The notes below the pieces were generated by a model. It was not told the DNA's origin. It saw only the letters and a list, made by a program, of their open reading frames with translations, and did no database searches. A stretch of DNA of 64,000 nucleotides, taken from Pseudoduganella lutea (GTDB lineage Bacteria; Pseudomonadota; Gammaproteobacteria; Burkholderiales; Burkholderiaceae_D). The DNA lies in the NCBI RefSeq assembly GCF_004209755.1, contig NZ_CP035913.1, positions 2,232,001-2,296,000 of the forward strand, read 5' to 3'. Made by a program: the position numbers and the translations under genes. Numbering within the stretch: position 1 is the stretch's first letter; each line of letters begins with the position of its first letter. Positions 35,289 to 45,106 of the stretch are shown here, piece by piece.

Positions 35289-37924
35289 ACATCATCGAGC
35301 AAAGGCTGCTGCGCGGCCGTAACCTGTATTCGCACCATTCCTGCCTGCTGACGGTGCTCGATACGGGCGACCTGAAGGATGCCCGCACCGATGCGCTGCC
35401 GGGTTTCAACGAGCGGCTGCTCAACCTGCTCCCGTCGCTGTACGACCACCGCTGCTCCGTCGGCAAGTACGCCGGCTTCGTGCAGACGCTGCATTCGGGT
35501 ACCAACCTGGCCCACGTGGTGGAACACGTGACGCTGGCCCTGCAATGTCTGGCCGGCACCACGGTCAACACGGGCCGCACGCACGAGGCACCCGACTCGG
35601 GTAGCGGTATCTACCGCGTGGTCTGCGCCTATGAACTGGAACAGGTGGTGAGCGAGGCATTCGACGCCGCCGTGGCGCTGGTGACGGCGCTGGCGCGCGG
35701 CGAAGCGTTCGCGCTGGCCGACGCCTTGTCGGCACTGCGCGAAACGGCGGAAGACCATGCGATCGGCACCAGCACCGGCGCCATCGTCAAGGCGGCGAAG
35801 GCACGCGGCATTCCCGTGCTGCGGCTGACCGAGGAAGCCAACCTGTTCCTGCTGGGCTGGGGCGCGCGCCAGAAGCGCCTGCAAGCCACGATCACGGCCG
35901 ATACGGGCCATATCGCCGTGGGCATCGCCAGCGACAAGCAACTGACGAAAGCCCTGTTGCAGGAAGCGGGCGTGCCGGTGCCGGAAGGCGTGACGGTGCG
36001 CACCCTGGAGCAGGCGCAGCGCGCCGCGCGCCGACTGGGCTGCACCGTGACCGTGAAGCCGCTGGACGGCAACCATGGCCGCGGCGTAACGACCCGGTGC
36101 AATACGCCGGAGGAACTGGCGGTGGCGTTCGAGCGGGCGCGCGAACACGGCCGCCGCGTGATCGTGGAACGCTACGTGACCGGCCATGACTACCGCGTGC
36201 TGGTGGCCGATGGCCGCGTGGCCGCCGCCGCGCTGCGCCGCCCGCCGGCCGTCATTGGCGATGGCGCCTTGACCGTGCGCCAGCTGGTGGAACGGGAAAA
36301 CCTGAATCCCGCGCGCGGCGAAGGCCACACCAATATCCTGACGAAGATTCCGCTCGACGGCCATGCCGAAACCCTGCTGGCCGAACAGGGATTGACCTTC
36401 GACAGCGTGCCGGGCGCCGGCATTCCCGTGCAGTTGCGCGGCAACGCCAACCTGTCCACGGGCGGCACCGCCGAGGACGTGACCGACCTGCTGCCGCCCG
36501 AAACGCGCGCGCTGTGCGTGCGCGCCGCGCAAAAGATCGGGCTCGACGTGGCGGGCCTGGACATCGTCTGCGCCGACATCGCCCAGCCTTTGGCAGCACA
36601 GGGCGGCGCGATCATCGAAGTCAATGCCGCGCCGGGCATCCGCATGCACCAGTACCCGAGCGCCGGCACGCCGCGCAACGCCGGCGAGGCGATCGTCGAC
36701 GGCATGTTCGGCAAGGGCGACGGCCGCATTCCCGTGATTGCCGTGACGGGCACGAACGGCAAGACGACCACCACCCTGATGCTCGAGCACAGCATCCGCC
36801 AGGCGGGCGTGCGCACCGGCTGTACCACGACCGAGGGCGTGTTCATCGACGGCACCTCCATTCGCAAGGGCGACTGCGCCGGCTACTGGTCGGCGCGCAG
36901 CGTGCTGACCGATCCGAACGTGGACTTCGCCGTGCTGGAAACCGCGCGTGGCGGCATTCTCAAGCGCGGCCTGGCGTTCGACCGCTGCGACGTTGCGGTG
37001 GTGCTGAACGTGTCGCACGACCACCTGGGCCTGGACGGCGTCAACACGCTGGACGACCTGGCCCGCGTGAAGGCGGTGGTGGCGAAGTCGGCATCGCGCG
37101 CCGTGGTGCTCAATGCCCAGGATACATATTGCGTGGCGATGGCGGGCGAGCTGGACGACCATGTGGAGCGGCTGTACTTCAGCTGCGATCCCGAGAACGC
37201 GCTGCTGCTGCGCCACCTGGAGAGCGGCGGCCGCGCCGCCTACCTGCAGGACGGCGCGCTGATCCTGGCCGACGGCACGCGCCGCCACCGCATCCTGTGG
37301 GCGGAAGAGATGCCGTCCGCGCTGGACGGCTGCGCGCGCCACAACATCGCCAACGCGCTGGCGGCAGGTGCCGCGATGCTGGCGGCCGGCCTGGAGATCG
37401 GCCAGATCGCCGACGGCCTGGCATCGTTCGTGTCCGACAACGTGCGCAATCCGCTGCGCACCAATGTGTACGACGTGCGCGGCGTGAAGGTGGTGGTCGA
37501 CTATGCGCATAACCCGGCCGCCTATGCGGCGCTGGGGCAGACCGCCCGCGGCTTGAGCACCCGGCGCACGGTGGCCGTGATCACCGCGCCGGGCGACCGC
37601 CGCGACGACGACCTGGCGCTGGTGGGCGAAACCTGCGGCGCCGCGTTCGACGAGGTGATCGTCTACGAATCGCCCAGCGAACACCGCGGCCGCCGGCCGG
37701 GCGAGCGCGCGGCCCTGATGGCCGCCGGCGCTATCCGCGCATCCACCCGCGTGCACCTGGAACTCGATTCCGGCGCCGCCCTGCGCCTCGCCCTCACCCG
37801 CTGCCAGCCTGGCGACGTGATGCTGTTCGCCACCGGCACCTCGGTGTCCGAACTGGTCGACGCGCTGCGGGACTTCGACCCCGCCAGCGCGGCGAGCATC
37901 GCCCTCGCCGCCGCCGGCGGCTAA
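35285..37924 (+). CDS. cphA: Cyanophycin synthetase
   Basis: An 879-residue ATP-dependent ligase that polymerises Asp and Arg into the storage polymer cyanophycin. Layout is complete: an N-terminal domain (1-160), an ATP-grasp domain (about 200-480; VTVKPLDGNHGRGVTTR, IIEVNAAPGIRMHQYP), and a Mur-ligase-like domain starting VTGTNGKTTTT near residue 485 and ending with VVDYAHNP and the LFATGTSVSEL tail. It is normal in length for the family. It shares an ATGA overlap with cphB. Cyanophycin stores nitrogen, which fits the urea uptake genes in the same region. Confidence 0.95.
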   Translation: MNIIEQRLLRGRNLYSHHSCLLTVLDTGDLKDARTDALPGFNERLLNLLPSLYDHRCSVGKYAGFVQTLHSGTNLAHVVEHVTLALQCLAGTTVNTGRTHEAPDSGSGIYRVVCAYELEQVVSEAFDAAVALVTALARGEAFALADALSALRETAEDHAIGTSTGAIVKAAKARGIPVLRLTEEANLFLLGWGARQKRLQATITADTGHIAVGIASDKQLTKALLQEAGVPVPEGVTVRTLEQAQRAARRLGCTVTVKPLDGNHGRGVTTRCNTPEELAVAFERAREHGRRVIVERYVTGHDYRVLVADGRVAAAALRRPPAVIGDGALTVRQLVERENLNPARGEGHTNILTKIPLDGHAETLLAEQGLTFDSVPGAGIPVQLRGNANLSTGGTAEDVTDLLPPETRALCVRAAQKIGLDVAGLDIVCADIAQPLAAQGGAIIEVNAAPGIRMHQYPSAGTPRNAGEAIVDGMFGKGDGRIPVIAVTGTNGKTTTTLMLEHSIRQAGVRTGCTTTEGVFIDGTSIRKGDCAGYWSARSVLTDPNVDFAVLETARGGILKRGLAFDRCDVAVVLNVSHDHLGLDGVNTLDDLARVKAVVAKSASRAVVLNAQDTYCVAMAGELDDHVERLYFSCDPENALLLRHLESGGRAAYLQDGALILADGTRRHRILWAEEMPSALDGCARHNIANALAAGAAMLAAGLEIGQIADGLASFVSDNVRNPLRTNVYDVRGVKVVVDYAHNPAAYAALGQTARGLSTRRTVAVITAPGDRRDDDLALVGETCGAAFDEVIVYESPSEHRGRRPGERAALMAAGAIRASTRVHLELDSGAALRLALTRCQPGDVMLFATGTSVSELVDALRDFDPASAASIALAAAGG

Positions 37925-38009
37925 AAAACAGGGTCCGTCCTTAATGCCGTTCAGTTAGTGCTTGGCTGGCATAGTGATCCGCATGTAGACACCCCAAAAG
38001 CGAAGGGCT

Positions 38010-38036
38010 GGGGTCAGACCCGACGGGTCTGACCCC
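38010..38036. repeat. GGGGTCAGACCCG palindrome after cphA
   Basis: Perfect 13-bp arms GGGGTCAGACCCG/CGGGTCTGACCCC around a single A. It has the same core as the urtA-urtB palindrome. It lies between the convergent cphA and DUF885 genes. Confidence 0.7.
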
Positions 38037-38084
38037 GGAATGTGCCTCTGGGTTTGACATACTTTAACGGATTTTTGGCAGCTT

Positions 38085-39368
38085 TTACCGTAGGTCGCTG
38101 GCCAGCCGGGGCGATGACAGCAAGGTCTTGAACGCGGCCCACCGCTGTGCCCGCGCCTGTTGCGGGTCGGTGGACGTCACCTGCTTCTCGACCCACGCCT
38201 TCACCAGGTCCTTGCCCAGGTTGTAGTTGATCACGTAGCCGCGCAGGGCGTCGTAGAACTGCACGCGCTGGCCGGCCTTTTCCGGCGGGTACAGCGCCAC
38301 GTTGACGAGCCACTCGATTGCCTGCTCGCGTGTAAAACGGCCTTCCAGGTAGTGCATCGCATTGTCGTTGTCGGCATAGGACAGCTGCGCCAGCAGCTTT
38401 TGCAGCGCAGCGTACTGGCCCGCCAGGGCAGGATCGATACCGGCCAGCGGATACAGCACGTCGCGCTCGAAGGCCAACCGCTCCTCGTCCGGGAAAGCCA
38501 TCTCGATGCCGTAGTTGGCGCTGCCCTCGGCTATCAGCGACATGGGCGAATACAGCGGGTAGACGCTGAACTCGACCCAGTTGCGGTCCTTCACCAGGTG
38601 CTGTTCCAGCAGCGCGTTGTAGACGTGGTGGCCGGGATAGCCCTCGTGACAGCCCAGGTCCACGGCACGCTCGATGTAGATGGGGAATTCGGTATTGATC
38701 TGGATGAGGCTGTGCGCGTCGCCCTTGTACCAGTTGTAGCCGGACCACGGCTTGCCGGTCACGAATTCCAGCACGAAGCTTTCGTTGGCGGGTAGCGCCA
38801 GGTGCGGTGCCGTGCGTTCGCGACAGGCGGCGATCGCCGCGTCGAAGACGGGTTTGAGCTTGTCCTTCGGGATGGCGAAGCGCGCGCGGAATGCCTGCAC
38901 ACGCTGCGGCAACGGCCCTTCGCCCGGCACCAGCGCATCGATCTTCTTCAGCAGCGCCTCGTAGTAGGCGCGGTCATGGTGCGGCGTAACGGCGTCGTAC
39001 AGCAATGCCGTTTCCTCGTCGAAGCCGAATTTTTTACCATCGAGCATGTCCACGCGGGCACTGAGCGCCTTCAGCTGCTTGCGCAGGAAGGCGAGGCGCA
39101 GCGCCTCGTCCGGGCTGGCGGCGCGTTTGCCGGCCAGGTCGCCGAGCGCACCCGCGGCATCCTTGCGGATCGCGGCCAGGCTGCGTTTTTGCTTTTGCGC
39201 CTGCGCCTGCAGGGCCGGCGGGCCGTAATACGCATCGACATAGCTCGCATCATGCTGGCCCACGGCCAGCACCAGCTTGCGATAGCGCTCGGCCACGTCC
39301 TGCACCGAGGCGGCCAGCGCGCCGCCAGCCATCACCATTGCGAGTCCCCCCGCCACCAGTTTCTTCAT
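38085..39368 (-). CDS. DUF885-family secreted putative metallopeptidase
   Basis: 427 residues with a signal peptide (MKKLVAGGLAMVMAGGALAA). The motif CHEGYPGHH provides a zinc-binding HExxPGH-type site, and the later EGSANYGIEMAF supplies a candidate third ligand, as in DUF885 proteins. No substrate is established for this family. It is downstream of, and overlaps by 4 nt, the MscS-type channel gene, so the two are co-transcribed. Confidence 0.85.
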   Translation of the reverse strand: MKKLVAGGLAMVMAGGALAASVQDVAERYRKLVLAVGQHDASYVDAYYGPPALQAQAQKQKRSLAAIRKDAAGALGDLAGKRAASPDEALRLAFLRKQLKALSARVDMLDGKKFGFDEETALLYDAVTPHHDRAYYEALLKKIDALVPGEGPLPQRVQAFRARFAIPKDKLKPVFDAAIAACRERTAPHLALPANESFVLEFVTGKPWSGYNWYKGDAHSLIQINTEFPIYIERAVDLGCHEGYPGHHVYNALLEQHLVKDRNWVEFSVYPLYSPMSLIAEGSANYGIEMAFPDEERLAFERDVLYPLAGIDPALAGQYAALQKLLAQLSYADNDNAMHYLEGRFTREQAIEWLVNVALYPPEKAGQRVQFYDALRGYVINYNLGKDLVKAWVEKQVTSTDPQQARAQRWAAFKTLLSSPRLASDLR

Positions 39369-40486
39369 GCGCCCGCCCCTTTATCCGCACCCTTGTCCAT
39401 GGGGGGCCAGTGTAGGGCAGCATCCTGTGCGTTGTAAACTTCGGCGGGCCGCACATTGAGCTGGGTGGGGAAGGCGATGTCGATGCCCTGCTCCGCCAGG
39501 CCGCGCAGCACGTCGAGCAGCACGGCCTGGTTGGTATCCATGAAGACGAAATAGTCGTCGGTCTTGATCCAGTACACCACCTCGAATTCCACCGCCCACG
39601 TGGCCAGGTTGCGCAGGTGTGCGCGCTCGAACGATGCGGTTTTCTCCTGCCGTTCGATGATTTCCTTCACCATGGCCGGAATGGCTGCCAGCTGCTCCGG
39701 CGGCGTGCCGTAGCGCACCCTGAGCATGAAGGCGACACGGCGCGAAAACATGCGGGTCTGGTTGGCGATGCGCGACTTCAGCATGTCGCCATTGGCGAAG
39801 ATGACCTGGTCGCCCCCGAGACCGCGCAGCCGCGTCGTCTTCAGGCCGATGTATTCGACCGTGCCGAGGTATTCGCCGACGATGATGAAGTCGCCGACGA
39901 CGAAGGGTTTGTCCAGCACGATCGACAGCGAGGCCAGCAGGTCACCGAGGATGTTCTGCACCGCCAGCGCCACCGCGATGCCGCCAATGCCCAGGCTGGC
40001 CACCAGGGTCGTGATGTTGAAGCCCAGGTTATCCAGGATCATCAGCATGAACACGACCCACACGAACAGGCGCAGGATGAAATCGATGATCGCCGTTGAT
40101 GCCACGCCGGCCGTACTGTCGGCGCCGCCGATGGCGGCCTGCCGGTAGCGCCGCCGCCAGACGCGCACGCCGGTGTCGGCCCAGATCGCGGTCTGCAGCA
40201 ACATGGTCGTGACGGCGACGCGCCACAACGAGACTTCGTACTTCTTGGAGAACTCCAGCATCAGCGACCCCAGGTACAGCGCCAGGATCACGATGGAAAG
40301 GCTGTAGGTGTTGCGCAGCATGCGCAGGAACCAGTCATCGACCCGCGTTTCGGTACGCTCTGCCACGGCTTCGAGCCGGTGTATCAGGAATGCCCGCACA
40401 AGTATCATCAGTACCGCGGCGGCAAACGCCACGGCAAGCGCCGTAGCCCATTCCTGGATCGGATTACCCCACCAAACGTAACGCAT
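39365..40486 (-). CDS. MscS-family mechanosensitive channel
   Basis: A 373-residue inner-membrane protein with four or five N-terminal helices. The pore-lining helix and beta domain of MscS follow (LVASLGIGGIAVALAVQNILGDLLASLSIVLDKPF, with VGDFIIVGEYLGTVEYIGLKTTRLRG). The ATG at 40486 has AAAGGAGG at 4-nt spacing; a further upstream in-frame start is rejected. It releases solutes on hypo-osmotic shock by family. The stop overlaps the DUF885 start. Confidence 0.9.
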   Translation of the reverse strand: MRYVWWGNPIQEWATALAVAFAAAVLMILVRAFLIHRLEAVAERTETRVDDWFLRMLRNTYSLSIVILALYLGSLMLEFSKKYEVSLWRVAVTTMLLQTAIWADTGVRVWRRRYRQAAIGGADSTAGVASTAIIDFILRLFVWVVFMLMILDNLGFNITTLVASLGIGGIAVALAVQNILGDLLASLSIVLDKPFVVGDFIIVGEYLGTVEYIGLKTTRLRGLGGDQVIFANGDMLKSRIANQTRMFSRRVAFMLRVRYGTPPEQLAAIPAMVKEIIERQEKTASFERAHLRNLATWAVEFEVVYWIKTDDYFVFMDTNQAVLLDVLRGLAEQGIDIAFPTQLNVRPAEVYNAQDAALHWPPMDKGADKGAGA

Positions 40487-40664
40487 GCACCCTCCTTTTC
40501 GCACGCGAGAGTGTACCGAAGCACCCTGTGCCGGCGCGCACACGAGGCACCCGCCAGCCCATCCATTGGCCCTGCTACCTGTTCAATGACGCCCGGCAAT
40601 ACGGCGACAGCGTTTTGATTTTTTCGCCATACTTCGACGCTCGTTCGACTAGCTCACCGACTAT

Positions 40665-42917
40665 ATGAAAAAAGATGACGCAATCCAAACCCGGGCGATC
40701 GAGCTTTGGGGCGGACTGGAAGGTACGGTCAACCGCGTGCGCGATCAATATTTCAGCCAGATGGATCAGAACGGGCACGGCCAGCGGATCAGCGACCTGG
40801 ACCGCTTTGCGGCACTGGGCATCACGGCCATCCGCTACCCCGTGCTGTGGGAGCTGACCGCTCCCGATGGCATCGAGCAGGCCGACTGGAAGTGGGCCGA
40901 CGAGCGCCTGCCGGCGCTGCGCGACCTGGGCGTGAACCCCATCGTGGGCCTCGTGCACCACGGCAGCGGCCCCCGCCACACCAGCCTCGTCGATCCCGAG
41001 TTCGGCCCCAAGCTGGCCGAATTCGCCGGCGCCGTGGCGCGCCGCTTTCCCTGGGTCGAGTACTACACGCCCGTCAACGAACCCTGCACCACGGCGCGCT
41101 TTGCCGGCTTGTACGGTGTGTGGTATCCCCACGGCCGCGACGACCTCACGTTCCTGCAGGCACTGATCAACCAGTGCAAGGGCGTGGTGCTGTCGATGCG
41201 GGCCATCCGCGAAGTCAACCCGAACGCCAAGCTGGTGCAGACGGACGACCTGGGCAAGACCTACAGCACGCCCGAGATGGCCGAGTGGGCCGACTTCTAC
41301 AACGAGCGGCGCTGGCTCGCCTGGGACCTGCTGTGCGGCATGGTGGATGAAGAGCACACGCTGTTCAATTATTTCCTGAAGAGCGGCATCCCCGCCGAGG
41401 ACGTGCTGTGGTTCCGCGACAACCCCTGCCCGCCGGACGTGATGGGACTGAACTACTACATCACCAGCGAGCGCTGGCTCGATCACCGCGGCGACCGCTA
41501 CCCGGCCCAGTACGTGGGCCCGCATGGTTTCGCCGACATCGAAACGGCCCGTGCGCTGGCCACGCCCACCCCGGGCATCGGCCCGCTGCTGGAAGAAACA
41601 TGGGAGCGTTACAGCCTGCCGATGGCGGTCACCGAGGCGCATATCGATGCCAACCGGGAAGACCAGCTGCGCTGGCTGTACGAGGTGTGGAACGCCGCGC
41701 ACGACGTGCGCCGCAAGGGTGCCGACATGCGCGCCGTCACCGTCTGGTCGCTGCTCGGTTCCTATGACTGGAATTGCCTGGTCACGGAATGCCGCGGCTA
41801 CTACGAGAATGGCGCCTACGACCTGCGTTCGCCGGAGCCGCGCCCCACCGCACTGGCGCGGCTGATGCGCGAACTGGCGAGCGGCCGCACGCCATCGGCG
41901 CCGGTGCTGCAGGGCCTGGGCTGGTGGCGCCGTCCGGGGCGCTTCCTGTGCCCGCCGGTGGCCACCAGCGCCACCGTGGCGGCACTGCCGGCCGAACGCA
42001 ACAGCGTGAACCGCCCGGTGCAGCCGATCCTCATCAGCGGCGCCACCGGCACGCTGGGCAGCGCGTTTGCCCGCATCTGCGAAGAACGCAACCTGGCGTT
42101 CAAGGTGCTGACACGGCAGGAAATGGATATCGCCGATCCCGCTTCGGTGGAAGCGGCGATCCGCAAGCACCGGCCATGGGCGATCATCAATGCCGGTGGC
42201 TACGTGCGGGTGCACGATGCCGAGCAGGAGTCGGACCGCTGCCTGCGCGAGAATGCGCACGGGCCGGTGGTGCTGGCCAATGCCTGCGGGCGCCACGACA
42301 TCCGCCTGCTGAGCTTCTCCAGCGACCTTGTCTTCGATGGCTCGAAAGGCAGCGCCTATGTGGAAAGCGATCCGGTCGCGCCGCTGAACGTGTATGGCCA
42401 GAGCAAGGCCGAAGCGGAACGCCGCGTGCTGGCCGTGAACCCGCACGTGCTGATGGTGCGCACCAGCGCGTTCTTCGGCCCGTGGGACCGCCACAACTTC
42501 GTCACGCTGGCATTGCAGGCGCTGCAGGAAGGCCGCACCTTCACGGCGGCCAGCGACCTGGTGGTGTCGCCCACCTATGTGCCTGACCTGGTGCAGACCT
42601 GCCTGGACCTGCTGATCGACCATGAGTGCGGTATCTGGCACCTGTCGAATGGCGAGGCCGTGTCGTGGGCCAGCCTGGCGCAGCGCGTGTGTTCGCTGGC
42701 AGGGCTGGACGACTCGCTGGTCGATGCGCAGCCGGCCACCGCGCTGGAAGGCCAGGCGCCGCAGCCGCGCTATTCGGCGCTGGGCAGCGAACGGGGCAAG
42801 CTGATGCCCACGCTCGACGATGCACTGGCACGCTACCTGAAGGCGGTGGAAGAAGTGCGGCGCCAGGGCGATACGCACGTGGGTGCCGCCCAGGAGGCGC
42901 ATTACGGCAGCATCTGA
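40665..42917 (+). CDS. Fusion of GH1-type glycosidase domain with RmlD-type sugar-nucleotide reductase
   Basis: 750 residues. Residues 1-430 form a beta/alpha barrel of the GH1 type. The acid/base motif TPVNEP is intact, and the nucleophile strand reads AVTEAH in place of the usual TENG. Residues about 452-750 are an RmlD-like extended SDR (ILISGATGTLGSAFARI; active site YGQSKAEAE). Such fusions occur in polysaccharide-related loci. A joint role in making or trimming a deoxysugar glycan is inference. No ribosome site is strong before ATG 40665, but the barrel begins at once. A terminator follows. Confidence 0.85.
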   Translation: MKKDDAIQTRAIELWGGLEGTVNRVRDQYFSQMDQNGHGQRISDLDRFAALGITAIRYPVLWELTAPDGIEQADWKWADERLPALRDLGVNPIVGLVHHGSGPRHTSLVDPEFGPKLAEFAGAVARRFPWVEYYTPVNEPCTTARFAGLYGVWYPHGRDDLTFLQALINQCKGVVLSMRAIREVNPNAKLVQTDDLGKTYSTPEMAEWADFYNERRWLAWDLLCGMVDEEHTLFNYFLKSGIPAEDVLWFRDNPCPPDVMGLNYYITSERWLDHRGDRYPAQYVGPHGFADIETARALATPTPGIGPLLEETWERYSLPMAVTEAHIDANREDQLRWLYEVWNAAHDVRRKGADMRAVTVWSLLGSYDWNCLVTECRGYYENGAYDLRSPEPRPTALARLMRELASGRTPSAPVLQGLGWWRRPGRFLCPPVATSATVAALPAERNSVNRPVQPILISGATGTLGSAFARICEERNLAFKVLTRQEMDIADPASVEAAIRKHRPWAIINAGGYVRVHDAEQESDRCLRENAHGPVVLANACGRHDIRLLSFSSDLVFDGSKGSAYVESDPVAPLNVYGQSKAEAERRVLAVNPHVLMVRTSAFFGPWDRHNFVTLALQALQEGRTFTAASDLVVSPTYVPDLVQTCLDLLIDHECGIWHLSNGEAVSWASLAQRVCSLAGLDDSLVDAQPATALEGQAPQPRYSALGSERGKLMPTLDDALARYLKAVEEVRRQGDTHVGAAQEAHYGSI

Positions 42918-42940
42918 ACCCGGCGCTTGCCGCCCATGCA

Positions 42941-42971
42941 AAACGGCCCCGTTCGACGGGGCCGTTTTTTT
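42941..42971. terminator. Bidirectional terminator between convergent genes
   Basis: A 12-bp perfect stem AAACGGCCCCGT/ACGGGGCCGTTT with TCG loop, T-tract on the plus strand and A-tract on the other. It serves the GH1-RmlD gene and probably the convergent kinase gene. Confidence 0.9.
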
Positions 42972-43024
42972 ATCAGGGCGTTTTTACCGTGGCTTCCTGG
43001 TGCGTACCTGGTTGGGTTGCCGGA

Positions 43025-45001
43025 TCAGCCGGGCGCGCGCAGGTGCCGCGCCAGGTCGGCCAGGCGATAGGGCTTGCCGACGAAATCGAATTCGGACAGG
43101 TCGGCCGGCTCGCCCTGCAGTGCCTGTTGCGGATAGCCGGAAGCAATGATGATCTTCACGTGCGGCCAGCGCTCGCGCACCACGCGCGCCAGTTCCAGCC
43201 CCGTGACCCCGTTCGGCATCATCAGGTCGGTGAACAGCACGTCCACGCCGCCGTCCGGGCCATGCTGCTCCAGCAGGCGCAGCGCGGTCACGCCGTCGGG
43301 CGCGGACTGCACCTTGTAGCCCATCGTTTCGAACAGGTCGCACGCCACGGCCATCACCAGCTGGTCGTCTTCCACGATCAGCACACGCTCGGCATGCTCC
43401 TGCAAGTCGGCATCGGACTGGTTGGTATTCTCGTGCGCGGGCAGGTACAGACTGATCGCCGTACCCTTGCCAAGCTCGGTGCGGATCTGCACGTCGCCGC
43501 CCGATTGCGTGATGAAGCCATACACTTGCGACAGCCCCAGGCCGGTGCCTTTGCCGACCGGCTTCGTGGTGAAGAACGGCTCGAACGCACGCTGCACCAC
43601 TTCGGGCGTCATGCCGGTGCCACTGTCGCGCACCGTCACGCGCACGTACTCGCCGGGCGGCAGCGTGCCCACTTCGTGCTCGCCCAGCCGCACGTTGCGC
43701 GTTTCCAGCGCCAGCGTGCCGCCGCCAGGCATGGCATCGCGCGCATTGACGACGAGGTTGAGCAGCGTGGCCTCGAAGCGGGCTTCGTCGACGACGATGC
43801 AGGCCAGCCGCGGCGCCAGGTCGAACACGAACGACACCTGCGGGCCGCTGGCACGCCGCAGCACCTGCTCGAAACTGCCGATCAGCGCATTGGCCTGGTG
43901 CAGCTCGGCGGACAGTGGCTGCTGGCGCGCGAACGACAGCAGCTGCTGTGTGAGCAGCGCGCCGCGGTCGATCGCGCGGCGCATGCTGTCCAGCACGCGG
44001 AGGGTGATGCTGCCGGGGCTCTGCGCATGCAGGATGTCGACACCGGACGACAGCACGGCCAGCAGGTTGTTGAAATCGTGCGCGACACCGCCGGTGAGCT
44101 GGCCGATCGCTTCCATCTTCTGCGCCTGGAACAAGGCATTGCGCGTTTGTTCGAGCGACTCGGCGGTGGCGCGCTGCTCGGTCACGTCACGCGTGATCTT
44201 GGCAAAGCCGATCAGCGTGCCCTCCTCGTCGTGGATCGCATCGAGCACGGCGTGGGCAAAGAAGCGCGTGCCGTCGCGGCGCATGCGCCAGCCTTCGCTT
44301 TCGAAGCGGCCTTCACGGGCGGCCGTTTCCAGCGCCCGCTGCGGCACGCCGGCGGCGCGGTCCTCGTCGGTGAAGAAGCGGCTGAAATGGGTGCCCAGTA
44401 CCTCCTCCTGCGTATAGCCCTTGATGCGCTGCGCCCCCACGTTCCAGTTGGTGATCTCGCCCTGCGGCGACAGCATGTAGATCGCATAGTCGGTCACGCC
44501 CTGCACCAGCAGGCGGAAATGCTGCTCGCTCTGCCGCAGCGCTTCCTGCGCGTCGCGGCGATCGGTGATGTCGCGCGTGATCTTCGCGAAGCCCACGAGG
44601 ACACCTTCGGCATTGCGGATCGGGTCGATGACGACGCTGGCCCAGAAGCGCGTGCCGTCATTGCGCACGCGCCAGCCCTCGCCTTCGAAACGGCCGTCAT
44701 CGCGTGCCGCGGACAACGCCCGCTCGGGCAGGCCGGCAGCGCGGTCTTCGTCCGTGTAGAAACGGGAAAAGTGCGCGCCCATGATCTCGCCCGCCTTGTA
44801 TCCCTTGAAACGCTCGGCGCCGGCGTTCCAGCTGCTGACGTAGCCTTCCGAATCCAGCATGTAGATCGCATAGTCGCTGATGCTGGCGACCAGCAGTTCA
44901 TAGCGCTGCTGGAAGTCGGGCAGCGCCGGCTTGGTGCGGACAGGCGCAGATGCGGGCCCCGGGGCAGGCAGCGACGAACCAGGGGCTGAGGTATCGCTCA
45001 T
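43025..45001 (-). CDS. PAS-PAS hybrid histidine kinase with receiver
   Basis: 658 residues, cytoplasmic. Two very similar PAS domains (about 30-150 and 155-275) share SDYAIYML-type openings and FSRFYTDEDRAAG, evidence of an internal duplication. The kinase core follows: GGVAHDFNNLLAVLSS H-box near 300, NARDAMPGGG, RDSGTGM and GKGTGLGLSQVYG. A C-terminal receiver has LFTDLMMPNG with its phosphoacceptor Asp. No transmembrane segment is seen. The partner regulator is not adjacent. Confidence 0.9.
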   Translation of the reverse strand: MSDTSAPGSSLPAPGPASAPVRTKPALPDFQQRYELLVASISDYAIYMLDSEGYVSSWNAGAERFKGYKAGEIMGAHFSRFYTDEDRAAGLPERALSAARDDGRFEGEGWRVRNDGTRFWASVVIDPIRNAEGVLVGFAKITRDITDRRDAQEALRQSEQHFRLLVQGVTDYAIYMLSPQGEITNWNVGAQRIKGYTQEEVLGTHFSRFFTDEDRAAGVPQRALETAAREGRFESEGWRMRRDGTRFFAHAVLDAIHDEEGTLIGFAKITRDVTEQRATAESLEQTRNALFQAQKMEAIGQLTGGVAHDFNNLLAVLSSGVDILHAQSPGSITLRVLDSMRRAIDRGALLTQQLLSFARQQPLSAELHQANALIGSFEQVLRRASGPQVSFVFDLAPRLACIVVDEARFEATLLNLVVNARDAMPGGGTLALETRNVRLGEHEVGTLPPGEYVRVTVRDSGTGMTPEVVQRAFEPFFTTKPVGKGTGLGLSQVYGFITQSGGDVQIRTELGKGTAISLYLPAHENTNQSDADLQEHAERVLIVEDDQLVMAVACDLFETMGYKVQSAPDGVTALRLLEQHGPDGGVDVLFTDLMMPNGVTGLELARVVRERWPHVKIIIASGYPQQALQGEPADLSEFDFVGKPYRLADLARHLRAPG

Positions 45002-45106
45002 CGTGTCTTTCGCTGACGTTTATTATCCGGCGATTGTAACGCCAACCGTGCGGGCACACGGAACGGCTGCGCGTAGCATCGGGCTGTTCAGGACATGGAG
45101 GCTTTC

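Noticed and set aside
35174..37756. 860-codon open frame antisense to cphA
   Set aside because: It lies entirely over a complete cyanophycin synthetase and starts in cphB. Its composition (Arg, His, Ala, Gly, Val) is that of a GC-rich shadow frame.
40575..42941. 788-codon frame antisense to the GH1-RmlD gene
   Set aside because: Runs into the divergent promoter region and over catalytic motifs of the real gene.
42626..44989. 787-codon plus-strand frame over the PAS hybrid kinase
   Set aside because: The minus strand carries all kinase and receiver motifs. The plus frame crosses a strong terminator and has no domain.
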